In this document: one piece after another, positions 16,905 through 24,060 of the stretch
How the letters are laid out: each line of letters opens with the position of its first letter
Position numbering within the stretch: the first letter of the stretch is position 1
Assembly (NCBI GenBank): GCA_905479745.1
Contig: CAJQNO010000051.1
Location: 1 to 34,355, forward strand
Origin: an uncultured Flavobacteriaceae bacterium
GTDB lineage: Bacteria; Bacteroidota; Bacteroidia; Flavobacteriales; Flavobacteriaceae
Direction of reading: 5' to 3'
Length of the DNA stretch: 34,355 nt
Notes under the pieces: model-generated
What the model was told of the DNA's origin: nothing
The model's input: the letters and a program-made list of their open reading frames with translations, nothing else
Database searches by the model: none
Translations under genes and position numbers: made by a program

Positions 16905-17746
16905 GTAGTAGATTCATTTTAGTATTATTCTTGTCAAGTTTCTTGTTACTGGAGGTCTCTTGTATTGAAGGAAATTCAAAATCTGAGTCAAATCTTACAA
17001 ACACAGAATCTGGTAATAATAATGTAAAAATTGACGATCGTGACATCACTACTTCAGTGATTGAACTTTTGGCTAAAAAAGAAGAGGCCTTCACAAGCAT
17101 ACAAGAGGCTTTAAACAGTATTAATACTGATAATATTCTCAAAGTTGATTATAACAACGCAGAAATTCCAGTTTTAAAACAAAGTCAAAAGGATAAAATG
17201 CTTAATCAGGTCGAAAATATTAGGTCTCAATTTGACTACTATGAGTCTGAGTTGGAGAGGTTAAAACGTGAATTGAATAACTCACAAGGTAATAACTCAA
17301 GGCTTTACAGATATATTGCATCTCTCGAAGAAAGTAATCGTTCGTTACGGCAAGCTCTTAGAGAAAAGGAAAAACGCATAAATGAGTTGATTGTGATAAA
17401 AAACTCTATGTTAGCTAAGAACAATGAACTTACGCTTGAATTAAAGTCTAAAGACAGTGTCTTAAAGGTCGTTACCAAAAAGGTAGAGTTATATGAACTT
17501 GAGTTGAGCAAGAAATACTTGTACATGGTGTCCCGAAATAATTCAAAGGTCAAAGAAGTGATAAATAATCTAATAGCATTGCCTTACAGGGAAAGGGAAA
17601 TAGAAATCTTATCGGATCAGCCTAAATCCAGTTATATCATAAAAGAAAATTCTAAGAATTTGACATACATTGAAATCAAGAATCCAGAATTGTTTTGGAG
17701 AAATGGCAACAATGTAATTGTGAAAATCAGAGAAAAACGAATCTAA
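16865..17746 (+). CDS. Coiled-coil lipoprotein of unknown function
   Basis: 293 residues. A signal sequence with hydrophobic core at about 17-30 ends in lipobox LEVSC (Cys33), so the mature protein is a lipid-anchored envelope protein. Residues about 105-215 form a long coiled coil (heptads in YYESELERLKRELNN and SLRQALREKEKRINELI), followed by a C-terminal segment with no recognised domain. The start at 16865 lies inside the upstream gene (40-bp overlap), implying coupled translation with the membrane protein. The pair probably works together at the inner membrane or periplasm. No family was recognised; the coiled coil makes remote similarity searches unreliable. Confidence 0.7.
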   Translation: MDVQKKRTQFYRVSSRFILVLFLSSFLLLEVSCIEGNSKSESNLTNTESGNNNVKIDDRDITTSVIELLAKKEEAFTSIQEALNSINTDNILKVDYNNAEIPVLKQSQKDKMLNQVENIRSQFDYYESELERLKRELNNSQGNNSRLYRYIASLEESNRSLRQALREKEKRINELIVIKNSMLAKNNELTLELKSKDSVLKVVTKKVELYELELSKKYLYMVSRNNSKVKEVINNLIALPYREREIEILSDQPKSSYIIKENSKNLTYIEIKNPELFWRNGNNVIVKIREKRI

Positions 17747-17912
17747 ATTTATTGCTCTAATTTAGTTCTACAACTCCAATTATACCATCTGCATTTTTTG
17801 TATATGTGCGGCAAAAGGTTGTGAAAATTGAACCAATTCGGTCAAATTATTAAAACTTGTTACAACCTGCCATTATTGACTTTGCTTTGATCTATCTTGT
17901 AAAAAAGCGAAC

Positions 17913-17950
17913 TTAAAGTGTGCGGAGCATCGAGGCTCCAGCTACTTTAA
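17913..17950. other. Two-part hairpin in non-coding island DNA
   Basis: Outer pair TTAAAGT (17913-17919) with ACTTTAA (17944-17950); inner pair GGAGC (17924-17928) with GCTCC (17935-17939). It is GC-richer than its surroundings, has no T run, and is not a terminator. Function unknown. Confidence 0.5.
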
Positions 17951-18285
17951 ATCGTAAACTTTTAAGATCGTTAATTATTAGATTGAGCTAATCAGTAAAA
18001 ACCAAAAAAGATGATTGATTGATGCTTGGGCATTACAATAAATTTGGGTTGAAAGTTGATACAGTTGAAAGTTGATGTTTACCGTAAGTGTGATTCCAGA
18101 ATTACAAATTACAGTGGAACCAAAAATAAGCTAGTTAGAGGGTGTTATTTATTTGCAGGATACTTACTAACTCTCAGATTATCTTTCATTCTTAAAATGG
18201 GTTGAATTCCCTCGGTGATTGTTTTACACTGTAGGTTTATACAACGAATTTTTTAATCAAGTGATTATTTGATATCTTTATATTC

Positions 18286-18325
18286 TCCCTGCTCAAGCAA
18301 ATCGCTTGAAAGGGGATTTTTGTTT
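18286..18325 (+). terminator. Orphan terminator-like hairpin
   Basis: TCAAGC (18293-18298) pairs with GCTTGA (18304-18309), extended by TCCCT with AGGGG, followed by TTTTTGTTTT. No gene ends just upstream, so it may close an unseen small RNA or be left from a lost gene. Confidence 0.5.
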
Positions 18326-18530
18326 TATATATAGCAAGACTTAAACGATGTATTATCTCAATTTTGAAAAATGCAATCAAAGGAAGATTTTAAATTTTGA
18401 TCGGCTCTTAAGATTGAGGTAAAATTATTGTTTTTTTTAAGATATAATGACTGATTATCATAGTCTTGTATCAGTATATTGTGAAAAGAAAAGACTTAAA
18501 TCAAGGTGTGTGCAATTCAAACAAAACTAA

Positions 18531-19265
18531 ATGAAGAAACTAATTATATTACTTGTTCTTAATTCTATTCTCATTTCTTGTAAATCTGATACAAATAAAG
18601 TTGTTACAGTTGAGAACGCTGAAGAAACTGAAAACGCAACGGATTTAATTTCTTTAGGCTGGGGGAATTTTGGCATTGTACAAGACAATAGAATAAAAAT
18701 TTATCAACACAAAAATGATGCTTGGGTTACCGATCCCAAAAACGATTTCATTTTACCGAATAATAATGGACTTATTTCAATTGGAATGGGCGATATTGGA
18801 GTAATAAATGATAATATCATTACATTTTACACCAATAAAAAAGGAAATTGGAGTGCTGACCCAAAATCTAATTTTACAATACCTAAAAATGATAAACTAA
18901 TTTCAGTAGGATTGGGAACAATTGGAGTAATAAACAACAATAAAATTGAATTTTACACCCAAAAAAAAGGAACCTGGATCTTAGATAATAAATCAACATT
19001 TTCCATCCCCAAGAATGACGGTATTATAAGTGTGGGTATGGGAGCTTTTGGTTTAATAAAAAATAACAAAATTCATTTTTATTCTCATTCAAACGGAACT
19101 TGGAATACCCAAACAAAGGATGACTTTGAAATCCCTCAAAATGATGGATTAGTTTCAATAGGAGTCGCTGATATTGGAGTAGTGAAAGACGATGTGATTA
19201 TATTCTATACTCACGAAAAGGAAGGTTGGAAAACTGACCCTGAAAACAATTTCAAAATAAAATAA
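18531..19265 (+). CDS. Lipoprotein made of five 42-residue repeats
   Basis: 244 residues. Signal peptide with lipobox LISC (Cys17), a short Glu/Thr-rich linker (18-38), then five head-to-tail repeats at 39-80, 81-122, 123-164, 165-206 and 207-244 (the last shortened). The repeat consensus is LISVGxGxIGVIxNNKIxFY followed by TxKKGxWxxDPKxxFxIP. The regular GxIGVIxNNxIxFY strands and the fixed length suggest one beta-propeller blade or beta-hairpin per repeat; the five-bladed tachylectin-2 fold has repeats of similar size. A carbohydrate-binding or structural surface role is inference. It starts with ATG shortly after an AT-rich leader and is followed directly by the cassette-like module at 19264. 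Confidence 0.8.
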   Translation: MKKLIILLVLNSILISCKSDTNKVVTVENAEETENATDLISLGWGNFGIVQDNRIKIYQHKNDAWVTDPKNDFILPNNNGLISIGMGDIGVINDNIITFYTNKKGNWSADPKSNFTIPKNDKLISVGLGTIGVINNNKIEFYTQKKGTWILDNKSTFSIPKNDGIISVGMGAFGLIKNNKIHFYSHSNGTWNTQTKDDFEIPQNDGLVSIGVADIGVVKDDVIIFYTHEKEGWKTDPENNFKIK

Positions 19266-19354
19266 CTGCGAACAACAATGCTGTCTCATATTACCCATTT
19301 GGAAAAATAATCAAACTCCCATGCCTCTCAAGAAAACAATCAATAACGCGGACA
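19264..19354 (+). repeat. Intergenic module, copy A
   Basis: 91 nt starting within the stop codon of the preceding gene. It aligns without gaps to 20778-20868 at about 71 of 91 positions (by hand). The best shared blocks are CATTTGG, TCAAACTCCC and AAGAAAACAATCA. It does not code in a shared frame. Downstream of it lies a perfect 12-bp palindrome, CTATGGCCATAG, at 19376-19387. Confidence 0.7.
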
Positions 19355-19408
19355 GGACCGCTGGCGAAAGTCACACTATGGCCATAGCCGTAGACATTAC
19401 ATGCAATT

Positions 19409-19870
19409 ATGAAAACAAAATATTATACTGAATTCGAATTTGAAACTACTTTCAACAACTTAGTCTGGTTTCCTCTCTTTTTATATGCTGACAACAATGA
19501 CGAAGTAATGGATCTTTGTAATTCTGTTATAAAGGCCATTGAAACTCATAATAAATTAAAACGTTATAAGAAACCGATCCCAATCTTATCTGAGGAGTAT
19601 TCAAAATTCATTTCTGAAAAAATTGAACAACAACTGAATGGAAGCCTTATAATATTAGAATTTGATGTGTGGAAATTTAAAAATATAAAACCAGATATAG
19701 ACTTAACTTTTGAAGAACATTTTGCGCTGATTGAATTTGACGGTATGCTAACGGATAAAACCGTTGCATCGACAATTGCACGTCATCGTTTTCCAGTTCG
19801 ATTGTACAAAAAGGGAATCGATTTAGAATTCAATGAATTTTTGCTCTTAAACGTTGTTGCCCCAGAATAG
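19409..19870 (+). CDS. Cytoplasmic hypothetical protein
   Basis: 153 residues, no signal peptide or membrane segment. The composition is mixed alpha/beta and acidic, with aromatic-rich strands (TTFNNLVWFPLFLYADNND, IILEFDVWKFKN). No family was recognised. ATG 19409 follows the intergenic module with a weak AT-rich upstream. Being cytoplasmic it stands out among the exported neighbours. A small immunity or modifier protein is possible, but nothing in the sequence supports a specific role. Confidence 0.55.
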   Translation: MKTKYYTEFEFETTFNNLVWFPLFLYADNNDEVMDLCNSVIKAIETHNKLKRYKKPIPILSEEYSKFISEKIEQQLNGSLIILEFDVWKFKNIKPDIDLTFEEHFALIEFDGMLTDKTVASTIARHRFPVRLYKKGIDLEFNEFLLLNVVAPE

Positions 19871-19972
19871 CTTTAGCTTATAACAGTAGTTAACAGTGGT
19901 AAAAAAATCAAGACCAGGGATTCAGTATTAAATCACTAACTTCTTCTTCAAATTAATTCAACAACGAATCCT

Positions 19973-20365
19973 ATGAACAAAATCATTCTATCATTTTTTA
20001 TTTCTTTTACAGTTTTAGGTTGTAAAAATCAATCCGAATCAGGTAATGTGAATTCTGAGGAAATTGCTGACGAAGTTATTTCTGACGATTCAATGGAAAA
20101 AGAAATTTTCTTAACGGATTTAGAGTTCAGTGAAAAACATATTTCAAAACAACTTCAAGAAAAAGTTAAAGATAAAAATCCTGATGGAAAGTTATTCTCT
20201 CTCCAAAGTTTTGATTACGAAAACGGCTATTTAGTTTTAGTTTCTGATTTTAAATCAACACAAGCATTTCTTTATTATTACAATACTGAATTATCATTCT
20301 TAAAAAGAAGAGAAATTGATATTAAATTCTTAAAAGATGAATGGGCAAAAATTAAGGTAAATTAA
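19973..20365 (+). CDS. Small lipoprotein of unknown function
   Basis: 130 residues. Signal peptide with lipobox VLGC (Cys17), then a Ser/Glu-rich linker (SESGNVNSEEIADEVISD) and a globular region (45-130) with alternating polar and aromatic residues (YENGYLVLVSDFKSTQAFLYY). No family was recognised. It is separate from its neighbours (102 bp before, 49 bp after). Directly after the stop codon is the motif ATGCACACAACAACA, related to those behind three neighbouring genes. Confidence 0.6.
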   Translation: MNKIILSFFISFTVLGCKNQSESGNVNSEEIADEVISDDSMEKEIFLTDLEFSEKHISKQLQEKVKDKNPDGKLFSLQSFDYENGYLVLVSDFKSTQAFLYYYNTELSFLKRREIDIKFLKDEWAKIKVN

Positions 20366-20414
20366 ATGCACACAACAACACATATAAGACAGCTATGAAC
20401 AATAATTTAAAAGC

Positions 20415-20765
20415 ATGAAAGCTATTTTAGTACTATTAACTATACTAACCGTAAGTGATTGTTTTGCACAAGAGGACACTGATGCGCTGCCAAAAATTGA
20501 AATTACAGAGAAGTATCTCTTAGATGCAACAATCAATTATTTTGGAATCAAATATGATAATGGAATGAGCCCGTATGATGGTATTACTCTTATTGCTGGA
20601 AAAAATAATAAAGAAAAAAACATTTTCGAATGGACGGCTTCATTTTACGAAATTAATCCAAATAAAAATGTAAAAGAGATATTTGTTTATTGTTATATCG
20701 ATTTAGTAACAAATAACTTTGAAGGCGAAAAAGTAGAAAAAGATAAATTGCCAAATATCGATTAA
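20415..20765 (+). CDS. Small exported protein of unknown function
   Basis: 116 residues. The N-terminus MKAILVLLTILTVSDCFAQE is a Sec signal peptide, cleaved probably after FAQ; the Cys is not in a convincing lipobox. The mature part is about 97 residues, a probable beta-rich domain (DGITLIAGKNNKEKNIFEWT, YCYIDLVTNNFEGE). No family was recognised. It is followed by the second copy of the 91-nt module, beginning 13 bp after the stop. Confidence 0.6.
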   Translation: MKAILVLLTILTVSDCFAQEDTDALPKIEITEKYLLDATINYFGIKYDNGMSPYDGITLIAGKNNKEKNIFEWTASFYEINPNKNVKEIFVYCYIDLVTNNFEGEKVEKDKLPNID

Positions 20766-20777
20766 ACACCAATTTTT

Positions 20778-20868
20778 TACTGTACACAACATTGATGTAT
20801 CATAGTGCTCATTTGGTTAAAAAATCAAACTCCCCTACCTTTAAAGAAAACAATCACTAATGCGAACA
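20778..20868 (+). repeat. Intergenic module, copy B
   Basis: About 78% identical to copy A (19264-19354). Both lie behind unrelated small genes, so the module is not part of the genes. It is followed by a GC-richer hairpin region at 20912. Confidence 0.7.
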
Positions 20869-20911
20869 AAATCACGCAAGTGGACCTATCGATGCTTTCG
20901 ATGTCGATATT

Positions 20912-20956
20912 CGGCCTCTCGCTGACGCAAGAGCGATTCTTCCGAAGCTGAGGCCG
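20912..20956. other. GC-rich nested hairpin
   Basis: CGGCCTC (20912-20918) pairs with GAGGCCG (20950-20956); inside it TCGCT (20919-20923) pairs with AGCGA (20932-20936). No T run follows. It is embedded in very AT-rich DNA and could be a folded recombination site or a remnant of other DNA. Confidence 0.5.
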
Positions 20957-21006
20957 CAAATCCAACTGTGGCATATTTGTGGAGGTTGTGAATAATTAAA
21001 GAAAAA

Positions 21007-21456
21007 ATGAAAAATACACTATTAATTGTTATCATGGCCCTTCTTACTTTAAGTTGTAATGATAAAAACAAAGACAAAACTGAATTGTCAGCCTCACTTG
21101 AATTAAAAAACTCTGAATTTGATGGTAAAGACCATTTTATAGGTTCATATGCTTATGAACTAAATGGTGAACCACAAGTCAAAATTTCTAAATTGGATGG
21201 CGACTATTATTTATCGATAAAAGATTCTAAAGGAATTTGGAGTGATTCTGAGATTCTTAATGATGAGTTTGACGATGAATTATGTAGCTATTTCGATGGT
21301 GCTGATTGTAATTTATTTAAACAAGATTTCTTGCTTAATATTTCCTGTTGCGGAATTTTCAAAGTTCCAAAAAATACAAAAGTCTCATATAAGACTTTAG
21401 AAACGGGTTATGTATTATTAGCAATAGGAATACCTGATTTATATAAAATAAATTAA
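21007..21456 (+). CDS. Small lipoprotein of unknown function
   Basis: 149 residues. Signal peptide with lipobox TLSC (Cys17) and a Lys/Asp-rich linker. The mature domain (about 38-149) contains two cysteine pairs (CSYFDGADC, SCCGIF) and beta-strand-like segments such as VKISKLDGDYYLSIKDSKG. No family was recognised, though the pattern resembles small lipoproteins that sit beside secreted effectors. Its stop is followed at once by CTGTGTCTAACAA, the stop-adjacent motif. Confidence 0.65.
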   Translation: MKNTLLIVIMALLTLSCNDKNKDKTELSASLELKNSEFDGKDHFIGSYAYELNGEPQVKISKLDGDYYLSIKDSKGIWSDSEILNDEFDDELCSYFDGADCNLFKQDFLLNISCCGIFKVPKNTKVSYKTLETGYVLLAIGIPDLYKIN

Positions 21457-21734
21457 CTGTGTCTAACAAATCCTAAAACAGGTCAACTTTTGGCAACACA
21501 TGTTGAGTTTACCTAAGAAAACGAGGGTTAAAAATATCTATATAATAAGTAGAGGAATTAGTGCAAAAACTAAAGTAAAAAATAAAAGTAATTGTTAAAT
21601 TGAAAAGTTAAAGAGACCATTTGAACCTGGATTTACTTATGTTTTTTTACAATCAATGAGCCATACTATTGATGATATAGAAAGACTCTTTTTTCATCTT
21701 TTCAATAAATTAATAACTAGGTAATCTTAAAAAG

Positions 21735-22259
21735 ATGAAACTTAAAGATGTCATTAGGAATCAGAAAAATGATTTAGATTGTTCAAAGATCCCAAGTGTT
21801 AAGGAGTTCGACTTCCATAATCGAAAATCAGGCTACCTAAAGGATATCTTTACCAATCTCGACTCAATAAGCGTACACAGTCTTTATTGGTTTGAGATCG
21901 TTCAGCCAAATAAGTCCAAAGAAATTAAAAAGACATTTGCGGACTATAAATTAAGAAAGGCTGAACATGGACGCACAGTTCCCGCAAGTAACAAAACTGA
22001 GACTTCAAAAATACTGTATGTAGGAATTCGAAGAGGAGGTGTTAGAAAGAGAGATGGCTTCACAAATATAGGCACGAGGGTTTTTCAACACCTTGGTTAT
22101 TACAGTAAAGTAAGTACTCAGGCTCTTCAATTGGCTAGATGGTGCAACGAAAAACTTGTCCTAAATGTTTTGCCTCTTCCAGAAGTGACTAAGGAATATT
22201 TGAACATTCTTGAAAAACTACTTGCTATTGAACTAAAACCTATTGTTGGAAAGCATTAA
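21735..22259 (+). CDS. GIY-YIG nuclease-like protein
   Basis: 174 residues, cytoplasmic. The GIY-YIG layout can be followed: SLYWFEI (49-55) in the GIY position, ILYVGIRR (93-100) in the YIG position about 40 residues on, then NIGTRVFQHLGY (111-122) with the conserved Arg115 and a His119, and finally NILEKLLAIELKPIVGKH with Glu160 and Pro169 matching the metal-binding Glu and following Pro. The gap between the two strands is longer than in UvrC-type domains and has the insertion KAEHGRTVPASNKT. It could be a DNA endonuclease; catalysis is not proven. ATG 21735 follows AAAAAG. Neighbours on both sides are unrelated. Confidence 0.6.
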   Translation: MKLKDVIRNQKNDLDCSKIPSVKEFDFHNRKSGYLKDIFTNLDSISVHSLYWFEIVQPNKSKEIKKTFADYKLRKAEHGRTVPASNKTETSKILYVGIRRGGVRKRDGFTNIGTRVFQHLGYYSKVSTQALQLARWCNEKLVLNVLPLPEVTKEYLNILEKLLAIELKPIVGKH

Positions 22260-22383
22260 TCCTTTACTAGTTTGTTCAAATAATAAAATAATCTTAAATT
22301 ACCCTAGATTATATATCTATAATTTACTCCCCGTTTTTTTTTGATTCTCAATAATGTGAAGAATTGATAAATCTATTCCGTTT

Positions 22384-24060
22384 ATGCGTGGTCTATATTT
22401 ATTTGTTGTAGTAATTTTTGCTTTAAAATCGACTCTGTATGGTAAGTCAATCGCAAATCCTAATTCCAATGAATTATTAAGGATACCTGTTTCATTCCAT
22501 ATAGTACATAAATCATTTGGTGAGAATGAAATTTCCATGAAAAAACTAGAAACATTGATTGCCAAAATAAATAAAGGATTTAATCAAGTAGACTTGCAAC
22601 AAATTGATATCCAATACAGAGATATTGTAGCGAATTGCAACATTGAATTTTATCTACCCGTCGATGTTTATGACGCAAATTGTAATAAGAAATCGCCTAT
22701 CACCTATCATTCGACTCCAAAAAATCATTTTGATTATTATGAAACCTCCTATTCAAATAATTTGCCATATGATCATGAATTAAAAGAGAATGGATATGTT
22801 GATTCGAATTCATATCTGAATATTTGGGTTGCGGATCTAGACGATAAAGGACTTGGCTATAGTACTTCACCAAAGGAGACGAATGATAGAAATGACGGTA
22901 TAGTTTTATCATCAGATTTGTTCGTGAGATATGATAATAATACAAATTCAACTTTCGAATCAAATTTAGACTTTACCGCTTTGGTCACAACTCACGAAAT
23001 AGGTCACTGGCTAGGCTTATATCATATATGGGGTAAAAGAGGAGTTAATCAAATCGATTTATTTAATGGAGTGATACCCATTAATATTAATGGATGCTTG
23101 TCGAGTTTTTATAGCGATGATGAAATAGAAGACACCCCTCGACAAAGTCGGCCAAACGTGATTAATTTCAACAATGAAAACTCATCAAAAATGATTAAAG
23201 TTTGTGGAAGTTCAACTCAACTATCGAATTATCAAAACTTTATGGATTATGCGTTTAATGTTGGTATGTTCACAAAAGGACAAAAGGCTAAAATGAGATT
23301 TAGTATTTTAGAGTATCGCGCAGGAATAATCAGTGTAAATAACTGCAACAATATTGAGAGAAACTCTGAATTCGATAATGCAGCCAGAATGTCCAAATTA
23401 GAGTTTAATACATACGTATTATCAACCTTAGAGTTAGACTTTCGCAATAATCATAAATATCTATCCGACTACTTAAATAAGTACAAAAATAGAAAGCATA
23501 ACATGCAGAGAATAGGATCAAATCCTTTGAATTGGGCCATAGATGAAATTGAAAATTATTCACGCAATTTTGATTTATCCAAGGTCTATGTAGAATCTAA
23601 GCGTTATATGGTTCCTCTTTTTTCTGATGAAAAGTTTCAATTTAAATTTACGAACGTAATATACAACCAGGATATTTACACGATTTTCAGATCATTCAAA
23701 TCATTTAGAAATTCCAGATCTAATTATGGTTATTTTGGTGTTTATGCCATTAATAGAAATGAGTTGGTTCAAGAAATAACACTTTCAAAAGAGTCAAAAA
23801 TAATTAAAGGCAAAAGGATTTACTACGATGTCTATTACTCGCTACTAGATATTCCTTTAATGAATGAAGGTTTTGTGGATGGTATGATGGGCTACATCGA
23901 ATTTATTAGAATCTATTCAGATAAAGAAAGGCAAAATCTTGTTAAGATTATTTATCCTAACACTCCAAAATCATACTATCTTAATTATGATATTTCTATG
24001 ATTGACAGTTCAAATATGATAAATCACGATGCACAATTTAAACTATTAAAAAATGAATAG
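22384..24060 (+). CDS. Secreted M43-like (pappalysin-type) metalloprotease
   Basis: 558 residues. Signal peptide (MRGLYLFVVVIFALKSTLYG), then a zincin domain to about residue 315: HEIGHWLGLYH at 204-214 is the HEXXHXXGXXH zinc site, DDEIEDTPRQ (245-254) is the M43 post-helix DTP element, and NFMDYA with Met287 is the Met-turn. The 240-residue C-terminal region is not recognised and lacks a T9SS sorting domain, so the protein is probably periplasmic or kept at the outer membrane by other means. M43 proteases cut extracellular proteins. The 3' end overlaps the next gene by 8 bp, so an operon with coupled translation is likely. Confidence 0.82.
   Translation: MRGLYLFVVVIFALKSTLYGKSIANPNSNELLRIPVSFHIVHKSFGENEISMKKLETLIAKINKGFNQVDLQQIDIQYRDIVANCNIEFYLPVDVYDANCNKKSPITYHSTPKNHFDYYETSYSNNLPYDHELKENGYVDSNSYLNIWVADLDDKGLGYSTSPKETNDRNDGIVLSSDLFVRYDNNTNSTFESNLDFTALVTTHEIGHWLGLYHIWGKRGVNQIDLFNGVIPININGCLSSFYSDDEIEDTPRQSRPNVINFNNENSSKMIKVCGSSTQLSNYQNFMDYAFNVGMFTKGQKAKMRFSILEYRAGIISVNNCNNIERNSEFDNAARMSKLEFNTYVLSTLELDFRNNHKYLSDYLNKYKNRKHNMQRIGSNPLNWAIDEIENYSRNFDLSKVYVESKRYMVPLFSDEKFQFKFTNVIYNQDIYTIFRSFKSFRNSRSNYGYFGVYAINRNELVQEITLSKESKIIKGKRIYYDVYYSLLDIPLMNEGFVDGMMGYIEFIRIYSDKERQNLVKIIYPNTPKSYYLNYDISMIDSSNMINHDAQFKLLKNE

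Larger units (their letters stand above)
17747..18530. other. 784-bp AT-rich gene-free stretch
   Basis: No credible ORF on either strand. Contents: a structured hairpin (17913-17950), two 13-bp repeats GTTGAAAGTTGAT at 18048-18060 and 18064-18076 (16-bp period; 12 nt recur at 25655-25666), and an orphan terminator-like hairpin at 18286. On the minus strand just after 17746 a short protein-like remnant is possible (about 30 codons), too short to call. It reads as decayed DNA of an earlier insertion. Confidence 0.6.

Noticed and set aside
17757-17870. Short minus-strand gene fragment after the coiled-coil lipoprotein gene
   Set aside because: About 30 codons between two stops look protein-like but have no start and no recognised family; too short to call.
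19264-20956. Canonical integron attC sites
   Set aside because: No GTTRRRY core paired with an RYYYAAC core could be found at the module ends, and no integron integrase is present; only the looser cassette-like reading is kept.
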